From contig CAVAJF010000035.1 of assembly GCA_963588905.1 (NCBI GenBank), positions 1 through 29,738 of the forward strand: 29,738 nt of DNA, given 5' to 3'. Made by a program: the position numbers and the translations under genes. The notes under the pieces were generated by a model. It was not told the origin of the DNA and ran no database searches. It saw only the letters and a list, made by a program, of their open reading frames with translations. Positions 1-8,204 of the stretch are shown piece after piece. This stretch comes from Butyricicoccus_A sp963588905. GTDB taxonomy: Bacteria; Bacillota; Clostridia; Oscillospirales; Butyricicoccaceae. The stretch's first letter is position 1; each line of letters opens with the position of its first letter.

Positions 1-1886
1 ATACGGTTCGTATTTTTATACAAAACGCCCAAGTTGTTGCAAATGTTTGCCAAATCCGGCTGATACGCCGATGAATTTTCTGCCGCCAGTTGTTCATAGA
101 TCTCATTCGCTCGGAGATACTCTCGCTCCGCCTTATCCATGCGGTTCGTATCTTGATACAAAGTGCCCAAGTTGTTGCAACTCATTGCCAAATCCGGCTG
201 ATACGCCGATGGATTTTCTACTGCCAGCTGTTCATAGATCTCTTTTGCTCGGAGATATTCCTGCTCTGCTTTGTCCATATGGTTCGTATTTGCATACAAA
301 TTGCCCAAGTTGTTGCAGCTCATCGCCAAATCCGGCTGATACGCTGACGGATTTTCTGCCGCCAACTGCTCTCGTATCTCCTTCGCTCGGAGGTGTTCTT
401 GCTCTGCTAGTTCCAACTGGTTTGTGTCTGCATACAAATTGCCCAAGTTGTTGCAGCTCGTTGCCAAATCCGGCTGATACGCCGATGGATTTTCTGCCGC
501 CAGCTGTTCATAGATCTCATTCGCTCGGAGATACTCTCGCTCCGCCTTATCCATGCGGTTCGTATCTTGATACAAAGTACCCAAGTTGTTGCAAGTGCCT
601 GCCAAGCCCGGCTGATACACCGACGGACTCTCTGCCGCAAGCTGCTCTCGTATCTTCTTCGCTTGGCGAAATTCCTGCTCCGCCTTGTCCATACGATTCG
701 TCTCTACATACAAACACCCCAATAGATCGGCTGCATCTGCAATCTGACTTTTATCGCCATCCAGTTCGACATATTTCAAATACAATTCTGCCAGCGGAAT
801 AGCGTGGTTATAGTCGTGCTGATCATATAAATATACCACATATTCCCACATGGCGATTTTTTTCAAATTTCTGCGTTTTTCCAACGCAACGGCTTTTTCA
901 AAGCACGCTTCGATTTGGTCGAATCGGCTCGGATCACGCACCATAGTCTTTAGAATGCGGATCTTTTGCAGATATTCCTGCACGTACTGTTCGTACTGCT
1001 TATCTGTGTGCTGAGCAAGTGCATCTGTGCGGTCAATATCCTTTTCAATGTCCTGCGTGCTAAGAACCATATTGGCGCTTTGAGAATCGCCTTGTGCCAT
1101 CAGCTTGTCTGCCATGCGCTGGCGCCTCGTCAAATTTCTGTCGTTTTCCTGCTTATCCATATCAATCGCTATAGAAAACAGATCCTGCTCCAATTGATTC
1201 AATGCATCTCGGATTTCATCGCGCTTTTTCTTCGCTCGCGCAAGGACTTGCACATCCGCTTTGTTTACCATTGCATCTAAATATTCCTGTTCACATGCTT
1301 GAAACTGCTGCTTTAAGCTCTGGAAATCGGTATTCTTTGCCCACATCGGAATGTTTTCCAGCGTCAAAACCGGTGTGCCGCCAACCGTTATCATGGATTC
1401 CTCCACTTTGATCGGCACATCCAAATTCATGCGCTGCATTTGCAGCAATACCTTCAGCGAGACCGAATCAATGTCCGTGTATGTAATCGGGTGTTGCTCC
1501 AACTCGTCTTCCAATTCATCTCTAAACGCAAGGAGACTGTCTCGCGGCGCATAACCCTCCCCTTCTCTAAAGCATACCAAAATCGCCGGCGCGCCGGTGT
1601 TTTGAAGCTGCTTGTACGCCTCGTGAAATTCCTCCACGGTAAACTTTCCCGCTTTGTTATAAAACAAGGCAAGAAAAATATCCGACTGTCTGGCGTGCTC
1701 GTTGTGTTCGTCCTGCTTGCGCCCACTCGTCATCGCCTGATTTTCGTAGGTACAGTCATATAGATCCATCTTCACACCACGAGCATCATAAATCTCTCTC
1801 AATGCGCGAACAAAATTGCCTATGGCATTTCTGTCATTTTCCAGTTCTACTACCGATGATGCTAAAAAAATCTTTACCGTTTTCAT
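1..1886 (-). CDS. DUF4062-like / TPR repeat protein, paralogue 1 (C-terminus beyond window)
   Basis: The open frame runs from ATG at 1886 to the window edge without a stop (628 codons visible). The N-terminal ~130 residues match the DUF4062/TIR-like pattern: a beta strand KIFLASS, an R-rich helix, and the strand QSDIFLALFYNKAGK followed by a GAPAIL strand. A helical/coiled-coil linker follows. From about 750 down to 1 come kinesin-light-chain-like TPRs of 46 residues (138 bp), each with an NNLG-LY core and an AEQEYLRAKEI helix; 5-6 are visible. It is the most divergent of four paralogues in the window, mainly in the linker. Start choice: an alternative in-frame ATG at 1901 has a better Shine-Dalgarno, but that site would lie upstream of the start predicted from the -10 box at 1914-1919. 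The paralogues also align with 1886. DUF4062 proteins are often linked to STAND/TPR signalling or conflict proteins; the role here is inferred as adaptor or sensor. Confidence 0.85.
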   Translation of the reverse strand, partial: MKTVKIFLASSVVELENDRNAIGNFVRALREIYDARGVKMDLYDCTYENQAMTSGRKQDEHNEHARQSDIFLALFYNKAGKFTVEEFHEAYKQLQNTGAPAILVCFREGEGYAPRDSLLAFRDELEDELEQHPITYTDIDSVSLKVLLQMQRMNLDVPIKVEESMITVGGTPVLTLENIPMWAKNTDFQSLKQQFQACEQEYLDAMVNKADVQVLARAKKKRDEIRDALNQLEQDLFSIAIDMDKQENDRNLTRRQRMADKLMAQGDSQSANMVLSTQDIEKDIDRTDALAQHTDKQYEQYVQEYLQKIRILKTMVRDPSRFDQIEACFEKAVALEKRRNLKKIAMWEYVVYLYDQHDYNHAIPLAELYLKYVELDGDKSQIADAADLLGCLYVETNRMDKAEQEFRQAKKIREQLAAESPSVYQPGLAGTCNNLGTLYQDTNRMDKAEREYLRANEIYEQLAAENPSAYQPDLATSCNNLGNLYADTNQLELAEQEHLRAKEIREQLAAENPSAYQPDLAMSCNNLGNLYANTNHMDKAEQEYLRAKEIYEQLAVENPSAYQPDLAMSCNNLGTLYQDTNRMDKAEREYLRANEIYEQLAAENSSAYQPDLANICNNLGVLYKNTNR

Positions 1887-1913
1887 ACCTGCATCCCTCA
1901 TTTCTTCCCTCCC

Positions 1914-1942
1914 ATCATACCATGTCGCGCCTCATCTGTCAT
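1914..1942 (-). promoter_or_regulatory. Promoter for DUF4062/TPR paralogue 1
   Basis: On the minus strand ATGACA (1937-1942) is followed after 17 bases by TATGAT (1914-1919), a good vegetative-type promoter. The predicted transcript start near 1907 leaves about 20 bases of leader with GAGGG before the ATG at 1886. This promoter lacks the palindrome and A7 tract seen at the other three minus-strand operons. Confidence 0.55.
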
Positions 1943-1956
1943 CTTTTTCCGTTTTC

Positions 1957-1988
1957 AAAAAAAATCCTCCAAATTCATCCTGTATGAT
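1957..1988 (+). promoter_or_regulatory. Possible promoter for the MBL/GrpE-like/Hsp70 operon
   Basis: TATGAT at 1983-1988 lies 18 bases after an eight-A tract (1957-1964), with no recognisable TTGACA box. This resembles the A-tract promoters found elsewhere in the window, but the match is loose. The operon would be divergent from paralogue 1, with 145 bp between the two start codons. Confidence 0.3.
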
Positions 1989-2031
1989 AAAAATAGAAAC
2001 CAAAGTATCCGCTAGAAATGGAGGACCGTCT

Positions 2032-3171
2032 ATGAAATTTCTTGCACTCGGCGGCACGGACTATGTCGGTGCGTCCAGCTACTATGTCGAGTTGGACGGC
2101 ACCAGGCTGCTGCTGGATTGCGGCAAGGGCATCTGCCGCAGCCGCAGTCAGGTGTTCTCTCCTGCATTCGGCAGCCTGCTCACCAGTGGCTGCTTGCAGT
2201 CGTTGGGGCAGCTGGATGGCATTCTGCTCTCCCATGCCCACTTCGACCACATCGCCGCCATAAATGAAATCACTCACGCAGCCCCCGACACGCCGGTATT
2301 TGCCACACGGCTGACCAAAGAGCTTGCCGACCATCTGTTGTTTGACCGCTTTTTCTACTGGGAAAGCGACGATGTTCTGTCGGATTTCAAGCAGAAATTT
2401 GCCGTTTCCGAGGCCATTGACCGAATGCAGCAGGTCAGTTATCACCAGACCTTCTCTGTCGGTTCCGTTACTGTGACCTTCTTTGAAGCGGGACATGTGC
2501 CCGGCGGCGCGGCAATCTATCTGCAATCGGAAGAAGGCAGCGTGCTGTACACCGGAGATTACATGCTGGATCGGACGATACTCACGCCCGGTTTGCAGCT
2601 TCCCGACTGGGTCAAGCCGGATGTCGTGATTCTCAACGGTCTGCACGCCAAGCATCCGACTTACCGCCCCAAGTACACGCTGCTCCCGATATTACATACA
2701 GTACAGGATCACGCCGCAAGCGGCACGCCACTGCACATCCAAGTGCAGCAGCTCACGAAAGGCGTAGAGCTGGTTGCCCTGTTCAAGCAAGCAGGAATTT
2801 TTGTCCCGATATTCTTGGACGATGCCATTTATTCCCTCGCGCAGCGCATGTCCTATGTCGGCGTGCCGATTCTCACGCAAAACTGTCAGCGCCTGCCGCC
2901 ATGCGGCAGCACAGACGGAGTTGTCCTGAGCAGCAGGAGAATGTACGGTATGCCGCACATCAAAGCGGATTTTTCCCTGCACGGCACGTTCTGGGATGAT
3001 CTCACGCTGCTGACACGATTGCAGCCGCCATGCGTGTATCTGGTTCATGCGCCGGAAAGCGTAGCTGTGGAATCGGATACCCTGCAAAATCACTTTGCCC
3101 AAACAAGCATCATTTGCCCGAAACAAGGACAACTATACACAAATTCAATCAGAAATGAGGAACATTCATGA
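2032..3171 (+). CDS. Metallo-beta-lactamase-fold protein, beta-CASP-like
   Basis: 379 residues. The start at 2032 follows GGAGG; a longer in-frame ORF begins at 1816 but overlaps the promoter region and has no ribosome site. The N-terminal half has the MBL metal-site motifs: HAHFDH (H68, H70, D72, H73), GHVPGG (H155) and TGDY (D176). The C-terminal part has motifs resembling beta-CASP nucleases: SLHG (H317) before an acidic helix and LVHAPES (H339). The usual E-S-T-Y-type motif is replaced by NGLHAKHP. The family includes RNA/DNA-processing nucleases such as RNase J and CPSF-73, so metal-dependent nucleic-acid hydrolysis is plausible but inferred. Its stop overlaps the next start (ATGA at 3168-3171), so it is translationally coupled to the GrpE-like and Hsp70 genes, an unusual partnership. 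Confidence 0.82.
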   Translation: MKFLALGGTDYVGASSYYVELDGTRLLLDCGKGICRSRSQVFSPAFGSLLTSGCLQSLGQLDGILLSHAHFDHIAAINEITHAAPDTPVFATRLTKELADHLLFDRFFYWESDDVLSDFKQKFAVSEAIDRMQQVSYHQTFSVGSVTVTFFEAGHVPGGAAIYLQSEEGSVLYTGDYMLDRTILTPGLQLPDWVKPDVVILNGLHAKHPTYRPKYTLLPILHTVQDHAASGTPLHIQVQQLTKGVELVALFKQAGIFVPIFLDDAIYSLAQRMSYVGVPILTQNCQRLPPCGSTDGVVLSSRRMYGMPHIKADFSLHGTFWDDLTLLTRLQPPCVYLVHAPESVAVESDTLQNHFAQTSIICPKQGQLYTNSIRNEEHS

Positions 3172-4214
3172 AAAACAAAGCCATGCACATCCAGCTGAAA
3201 ATCAGCGATCCGCTTTTCCAGCGCATCTGCGCGGGCATGAAGGAAATCAGCGCCCAGCAGCGCAATCCGTTCACGGATGAAAACCGCGTATTGCAGCTGT
3301 ACGCCGCCAATCCCATGCTGGAGCCGAGAGAAATCGGGGAACTGTTTACCAGCCGATACGGTGCTCTGCACAACGGAAAGCAGCTCAACGGAGACGGCGT
3401 GATTCGTATGCTGCGGCTGTGCCGTCTGGCGAACCCCAAAGAACGCACAGAGGTGCTGGCTGCGGCAGACCAAGCGGCAACTGTTTTGCTGCACGCCTTG
3501 GCTGGCAGCAAGCAGGCACAAGCCCAGCTGCCATTTTCGCACAAGCATCCCAATTTCAAACGGTTAGTGCTGCTGTCTCTGCTCCGGCACAGCAATCAGC
3601 TGTCGCGTTCGCCTGCCGCCGACTGTATGCTGCGCATGAACAAGGATTTTTCCGCAGAAGCGCTGGATTTTATTGTGGATCAGCTCACACCGGCACAGCT
3701 GGAACCGCAAACTACCGATGCCGCGCAAGAGGAAATTGCCGCCCTTCGCGCTTCCCTCGCCCGCACGCAAAAGCTGCTGGCCAATTTACAAGACAGCTTT
3801 GAGACCCAGCTGGAAGAAAGCCGCCAGCAGGCAGAGGAGGAGTTTATCTCTCAGCTCAACGCGGCGGAATACGGCTATATTCTGGATCAGATGGCGGCGG
3901 CATCGCAGGGATTTCAGCGGATGCGCCGCAACAAGGTGCGCGTTCCGGTGGAAATCCGCAGTATGCAGACCTTGGTTCGCCGCCTGCACGAATTTGTCGA
4001 GGACTGCGGCGTCACCCCTATGATGGAGGGCGGCACCTGTCTGGATGTCACCGCCGAACAGGCGGCAGGCTATCAATACGAAGGCTCTCCGTTCGCCAAC
4101 AGCAAAGAAACCAAGCGCGTAGAAATCATCTCCCCCGGTTGGGAAATCAAGGAAAAGGACATGATTCTCGCACAGCCGCGCATCCGTGAAGTACATAAGG
4201 AGGAAAATTCATGA
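3168..4214 (+). CDS. Protein with C-terminal GrpE-like head and coiled coil
   Basis: 348 residues. The N-terminal ~180 residues are helical and not recognised. Residues about 190-235 form a Gln/Glu-rich coiled coil. The segment from about 270 to 343 follows the GrpE beta-domain pattern: a helix L-HEFVEDCGV, then MEGGTCLDVTAEQA (compare GE-FDP--HEA), then VEIISPGWEIKEKDMILAQPRI (compare V---GY-I--RVIRPA-V). In GrpE this head opens the Hsp70 nucleotide cleft. The next gene is a divergent Hsp70, overlapping by four bases (4211-4214), which supports a dedicated nucleotide-exchange partner. Standard GrpE is only about 190 residues, so the N-terminal half is an extra module. The GrpE assignment comes from pattern reading and genomic context, not an alignment score. 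Confidence 0.6.
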   Translation: MKNKAMHIQLKISDPLFQRICAGMKEISAQQRNPFTDENRVLQLYAANPMLEPREIGELFTSRYGALHNGKQLNGDGVIRMLRLCRLANPKERTEVLAAADQAATVLLHALAGSKQAQAQLPFSHKHPNFKRLVLLSLLRHSNQLSRSPAADCMLRMNKDFSAEALDFIVDQLTPAQLEPQTTDAAQEEIAALRASLARTQKLLANLQDSFETQLEESRQQAEEEFISQLNAAEYGYILDQMAAASQGFQRMRRNKVRVPVEIRSMQTLVRRLHEFVEDCGVTPMMEGGTCLDVTAEQAAGYQYEGSPFANSKETKRVEIISPGWEIKEKDMILAQPRIREVHKEENS

Positions 4215-6889
4215 TGACAAACCAGAACAACCTGTACATGGGCATTGACTTGGGCACGACCAACAGCGTTGCCGCCATCGTCAGCACACAGAACGGCAGA
4301 ATTGACACGCCGGTCAAAGAAGTATCTCGCTGCACTGACCTCTCCAGACGCCAGCCGCGCACCGCGCGGCGGCCGCTGCTCCCGTCTGCTGTCGCGTACT
4401 GCCAGAAAAACGACGGCACGTATGACACGTATGTCGGAGATTTCGCCAAGCGGCTCGCACTCACCCAGCCCTTTGCGGTTGCGTGCTCTATCAAGTCGCA
4501 GATGGGTGAAAGTCAGGTACATATTCCCGGCTGGAAGGCGGAGTATCCCGACCAGACACCGGAGCAGATCTCCGCGCGAATCTTGGAGCACATTCGCCGC
4601 GATGTGGAGCGGCAGGAGGGCGAGCAGGTCAAGGATGCCGTCATCACCATCCCTGCCTGCTTCAATGCCGCACAGCGGCAGGCGACGCTGCGCGCCGCCC
4701 AGCTCAGCGGATTGAACGCGAGGGAGGAAATGCTTCTGACAGAGCCGGAAGCGGTGGTCTATGACGTCATCAATCGGGTACAGAACGGAGAAATCCGTCT
4801 GCCGATTGATTTCCATACACCAAAAAACGTGCTGGTCTTTGATATTGGCGGCGGCACGTTGGATATTACGCTGCATAAAATTTGCAGAAATGCCGAATAT
4901 CAGGAATTGTTTGATATTCAGCCTATTGCCATCAATCGGTACTGCACCATTGCCGGAGACACGTTTGACCGCGCGCTGGCGCAGCAGCTGTATCAAAAAT
5001 ATCTGGATGACTACAGCATGGAAGGTGCAGCCTTTGCTGCCCGCATCGCGGATAACAAAGAACAGCTGATGGGCAGTTTGATGCATTACGCAGAGGAGCT
5101 CAAACAGGACATCAGCGAGCGCGTGGCAGAGTGGCGTTCCCGTGAAAAGGCCGTGCCGCCAGATACCGACTTTGATTGGGGCGGTGAAATGCCGAATGGC
5201 TACGACTGCACCAATACCATGACGCTGGCAGAATTTGAATCCTGCCTGCGACCACTTCTCGGGGAAGCATACACATTTGATGATTATATCCGTGCCAATT
5301 CGGCACAAGATGCCGGAATTATCGCACCGATTCTCGATGTGCTCGCCAAAGCGACGGACAAGCTCGGAGAAACACCGCGCATCGATGCCGTTATTCTCAA
5401 CGGCGGCATGAGCCGACTGTATCTCATTGAAGATCGACTGGAACGCTTTTTCGGTTTCCGTCCGATCAAGAGCAACGACCCGGACAAAGCCGTTGCCAGA
5501 GGTGCCGCTGTCTACCACTACTACCTCAAATGCAATGGACTGTATCTGTCCTCGCACCAGAGCTTTATGCGGCAGACGGATGCCGAACAGACGCAGATGG
5601 TCTCTGCGCCGGAATCTCCTGTTCCGACACGCGGCATTCGTTCCACCGGCAGTGTGCTCAATGAAACCTTGTATCTGGGTCTGCGCGGCGGCGCGGTGCA
5701 GGAGTTAGCAAAGAGCGGACAGGATCTTCCCTATACCTCCAAGCTGCTTTCCGGTTTTTGTCTGCCGCCAAAGACCACTCGTCTGGATATTCCGATTCGC
5801 CAGAAAACCGCATCGGAATACAAAACCATCGCTGTCGGTCATGTGCAGCTGCCGCAGAGCTTTCCGGAGGAAACCGAGGTCAGCATTCGCTTTACGCTGA
5901 GCCGCAATGGCCTGCTCTCCTTTGAAGCATGGATCAACAATCGCTGTGTCGGCACAACCGCGATTTCCGTCGGGGAAGAAGCAAAATCCGGCAAGCAGAC
6001 CACAAAAAAGACGCTGCTGCCGCCGACCGGCGCCAAGCTCAACGCCGCCAACGAGCTGTACATCCTCCAGCAGGCACTGCGTATGCCGAATGGCAAGGGA
6101 CGCAAAGCGGCAACCGAGCAAATTCGCACGAGCAAGCGTTTGATTGTAGGCTGTTCCAATCCGCAGGATTTCGCCCAAGGCATGATCCAACTGTTAAAGT
6201 CCAGCGGAGTGCCAACCGTGCTCAAAAACTGTCTGCCGCTTGCCCGCAAGCTGAGTGCCTTTTGGACAGAGAGCGAACAGCAGGAGCTGCGCCGCATTTG
6301 CCTTGATGCGCTGCGCACCGCGCTGATGGGCTGGGGCAGCGGCGGAGAGGCCGTGAGCGCCAACATTGAAGCCATTCACACGCTGGGCGCGCTCGGCTGT
6401 GCAGCAGACTGCGAAAAGTTGACGCCGCTGTGTGACCATCCCAAGTACCGTTCGGCACTGCTGCAGGCCTTTGGCCATGCGGGCGTGCAGGCGGCATGGA
6501 TCTACAACGAATTTCTCTCCGACTGGGAAAACGGCAACAGCCTGCAAAATTCCCTGCGTGCACTGGGTCTGGTTCTGCATCATGCAAAGACCGATTCCCT
6601 GCCGGTCGAGCAGGTCGCGGACGACATTATGCAGCTGATTCAATCAGCGGACTGCTATGACAACGAGCTGTGCATCGCCATCGCCGCACTGGGGTTTGCC
6701 GCGCCGCATGGCAGCGAAACCGTGCAGAATCGGGCACTGGAAACCCTGTCCAAGCTGCCGGAATGGTACGAACCGCAGACCATTGTTCACTGCTCCAAAG
6801 CGGAGACCATCGCCCGCAGACTGATTCAGACCGGCACCGTAGACACCGCGGAAGAACAGTATCTGCTCGGCCTGCTCAGCGAGCTGTAA
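4211..6889 (+). CDS. Divergent Hsp70 (DnaK-like) with extended C-terminus
   Basis: 892 residues, against about 600-640 for DnaK. The start follows AGGAGG at 4199-4204 (two adjacent ATGs). The ATPase fold is intact: phosphate-1 loop MGIDLGTTNS (residues 10-19), phosphate-2 VFDIGGGTLDIT (D211 region) and adenosine motif VILNGGMSRL (about 394-403). There is an insertion around residues 290-350 in the actin-like domain. After a shortened substrate-binding-like beta region (about 500-620), the last ~250 residues are all-helical and HEAT-like, with repeated LGALGC/LRALGL/IAALGF segments, in place of the usual lid. It is encoded with the GrpE-like and MBL-fold genes, so it is probably a specialised chaperone rather than the housekeeping DnaK. 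No DnaJ is present in the window. Confidence 0.88.
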   Translation: MMTNQNNLYMGIDLGTTNSVAAIVSTQNGRIDTPVKEVSRCTDLSRRQPRTARRPLLPSAVAYCQKNDGTYDTYVGDFAKRLALTQPFAVACSIKSQMGESQVHIPGWKAEYPDQTPEQISARILEHIRRDVERQEGEQVKDAVITIPACFNAAQRQATLRAAQLSGLNAREEMLLTEPEAVVYDVINRVQNGEIRLPIDFHTPKNVLVFDIGGGTLDITLHKICRNAEYQELFDIQPIAINRYCTIAGDTFDRALAQQLYQKYLDDYSMEGAAFAARIADNKEQLMGSLMHYAEELKQDISERVAEWRSREKAVPPDTDFDWGGEMPNGYDCTNTMTLAEFESCLRPLLGEAYTFDDYIRANSAQDAGIIAPILDVLAKATDKLGETPRIDAVILNGGMSRLYLIEDRLERFFGFRPIKSNDPDKAVARGAAVYHYYLKCNGLYLSSHQSFMRQTDAEQTQMVSAPESPVPTRGIRSTGSVLNETLYLGLRGGAVQELAKSGQDLPYTSKLLSGFCLPPKTTRLDIPIRQKTASEYKTIAVGHVQLPQSFPEETEVSIRFTLSRNGLLSFEAWINNRCVGTTAISVGEEAKSGKQTTKKTLLPPTGAKLNAANELYILQQALRMPNGKGRKAATEQIRTSKRLIVGCSNPQDFAQGMIQLLKSSGVPTVLKNCLPLARKLSAFWTESEQQELRRICLDALRTALMGWGSGGEAVSANIEAIHTLGALGCAADCEKLTPLCDHPKYRSALLQAFGHAGVQAAWIYNEFLSDWENGNSLQNSLRALGLVLHHAKTDSLPVEQVADDIMQLIQSADCYDNELCIAIAALGFAAPHGSETVQNRALETLSKLPEWYEPQTIVHCSKAETIARRLIQTGTVDTAEEQYLLGLLSEL

Positions 6890-6933
6890 TCGCTTGACGG
6901 CTTCCCAATCTCCTATACAGGAACATACAATGA

Positions 6934-6964
6934 ATCCCCCAACAGGTGTGACCTGTTGGGGGAT
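6934..6964. terminator. Hairpin after the Hsp70 gene
   Basis: A perfect 14-bp inverted repeat (6934-6947 and 6951-6964) with a GTG loop: stem ATCCCCCAACAGGT. It sits 45 bases after the Hsp70 stop. No T-run follows on the plus strand, so termination is uncertain. The core AACAGGT-N3-ACCTGTT recurs in three other 3'-end hairpins of the window. Confidence 0.5.
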
Positions 6965-6992
6965 GTCTGCCCATCAGAAAAAGACATTTCAG

Positions 6993-7022
6993 GAAAAAAA
7001 CGGACAATCTCTGTGGTATAAC
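6993..7022 (+). promoter_or_regulatory. A7-tract promoter of the small 85-residue gene
   Basis: GAAAAAAACG (6993-7002) followed after 14 bases by TATAAC (7017-7022). The same ten-base upstream element occurs, with a 15-base spacer, at the three palindrome-bearing promoters on the minus strand. Confidence 0.4.
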
Positions 7023-7092
7023 AAAGATACGGGGAGAGCTTTCGCAGCCATCCACAATCAATTCTTATCGAGACAGTTAGGAGGAATTTTCC

Positions 7093-7350
7093 ATGAAAAA
7101 GAATGCCATGCATGTCTACACCATTCCGACCTGTGACATTGTGCAAGAGCTGCACAGTACCTATTATCAGCTGAGCGATCAGTTTGAGCTGGACGGCAAA
7201 ACCTTCGTCTCTCTGGTTGCGAACGACGACCCGCACACCGTTTTTGTTTTGGAAAAGCTGTCTACACCGGATACCTATAAGCAGGTAGACGGCGAGGACT
7301 TTGCCCACGTTTGCTGTGCAGTCACGGAGCGATTGCAATATCAGCGCTAA
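7093..7350 (+). CDS. Small hypothetical protein, DUF1292-like flavour
   Basis: 85 residues with a clear ribosome site (AGGAGG at 7079-7084). The sequence has alternating strand-forming segments (FELDGKTFVSLVAN, HTVFVLEKL) followed by an acidic stretch and a helix. This loosely resembles small DUF1292-type proteins, which share a strand-DGK-Y-LV-layout with an EDEEEF-like helix; the resemblance is weak. It has its own A7-tract promoter and is followed by a hairpin, so it is probably monocistronic. Function unknown. Confidence 0.7.
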   Translation: MKKNAMHVYTIPTCDIVQELHSTYYQLSDQFELDGKTFVSLVANDDPHTVFVLEKLSTPDTYKQVDGEDFAHVCCAVTERLQYQR

Positions 7351-7408
7351 GCCGCTTTTCCTCATTTGATAGCTCTCCCCCGACGCAATCTCCCATGTGA
7401 GAACACAA

Positions 7409-7438
7409 CCCCCCTAACAGGTCACACCTGTTGGGGGA
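7409..7438. terminator. Hairpin between convergent genes
   Basis: CCCCC (7410-7414), one bulged T, AACAGGT (7416-7422), loop CAC, ACCTGTTGGGGG (7426-7437). It lies between the convergent 85-residue gene and the DUF218 gene and may serve both strands. It shares the AACAGGT/ACCTGTT core with the hairpins at 6934, 14931 and 20649. Confidence 0.55.
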
Positions 7439-7458
7439 TTCTTCGTTTATCTGAATCT

Positions 7459-8118
7459 TCACTCCGGTATGAGCTGCTTGTCAAATCCAGCGTCTACCAG
7501 TCTCCGATATGCTGCCCATACATCAGCCGGAATCTCCTGCGGAATCTGAAATCCATTCCGCCCATAAAGATCCATGCGCTGCAAATCACCGACCAGTATA
7601 TTGAGAAAATCCTCGACATGCAATTGCTCCGATTGCTGATAATACTGATAATATTCCTCATAGGTATTCTGTGGAGAGGTTACGCGAAAATTCAAGTCGC
7701 TCCATTGTTTCTTGAGCGTTGCATAGATTCTCCGTTCCTTAAACGGCTTATCCACAACCAGACAGTTGGAAAACGACAGATTCCTTTGCTTTAGCAAAAG
7801 TTTCGTATTGCGGATATTTTCTCCGGTATTTGTCGATTCTGATTCGATAACAATGTTCTCCCGAGGAACGCCTCTTTTTACTGCCACTTCAGCAAATGCT
7901 ATCGCTTCCGGCTTGTTCCAAATCTGTTTGGTGATACGTCCAAACCCACCAGTAAAAACAATGTATTTCCCATATCCGGCAAGATACAACTCGGCTGCCC
8001 GTTCGGCAACATGCAGATCATGACTGCCAAAAACGAGAATAGCATCTGCCTTTTCCAAGGACTGATGGAGATGATGATAATTCCACAATACTTTTGCATC
8101 TGTATGAACGTCATACAT
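7459..8118 (-). CDS. DUF218 / YdcF-like protein
   Basis: 219 residues. The start at 8118 is chosen because AGGAGG (8128-8133) sits nine bases upstream; a longer in-frame ORF to 8202 has no such site and enters the IS end. The DUF218 layout is clear: a first strand DAILVFGS, a helix AERAAELYLAGY, a strand YIVFTGG, a helix EAIAFAEVAVKRGVPRENIVIESES-NT-EN, then a strand NCLVVDKPFKERR. DUF218 proteins (SanA/YdcF/ElyC) are often envelope-linked, but this one has no N-terminal membrane segment, so it should be cytosolic, like YdcF. No obvious functional tie to the neighbours. Confidence 0.85.
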   Translation of the reverse strand: MYDVHTDAKVLWNYHHLHQSLEKADAILVFGSHDLHVAERAAELYLAGYGKYIVFTGGFGRITKQIWNKPEAIAFAEVAVKRGVPRENIVIESESTNTGENIRNTKLLLKQRNLSFSNCLVVDKPFKERRIYATLKKQWSDLNFRVTSPQNTYEEYYQYYQQSEQLHVEDFLNILVGDLQRMDLYGRNGFQIPQEIPADVWAAYRRLVDAGFDKQLIPE

Positions 8119-8152
8119 ACTATTTTTCCTCCTAAACTTGCGAAACGGAAAC

Positions 8153-8182
8153 CTCCAGCGGTTCCTGTGTGAACTGCTGGAG
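8153..8182. promoter_or_regulatory. Hairpin in the leader of the DUF218 gene
   Basis: A 12-bp inverted repeat (8153-8164 and 8171-8182, one mismatch) with a six-base loop. It lies about 20 bases upstream of the ribosome site of the minus-strand DUF218 gene. On the plus strand it is followed by TTTTGTT, so it could also act as a terminator for transcription towards the IS. Confidence 0.35.
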
Positions 8183-8204
8183 TTTTGTTGGCGCTTAAGC
8201 ATGA

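Noticed and set aside
1816..2031. N-terminal extension of the MBL-fold protein (451-codon frame)
   Set aside because: The extension overlaps the divergent promoter region and the start of paralogue 1, has no ribosome site and does not fit the MBL fold, which begins with the strand at MKFLALGG.
6941..6957. LexA-type or other SOS operator in the AACAGGT/ACCTGTT core
   Set aside because: It does not match the Firmicute LexA box and sits at gene 3' ends in all four cases.
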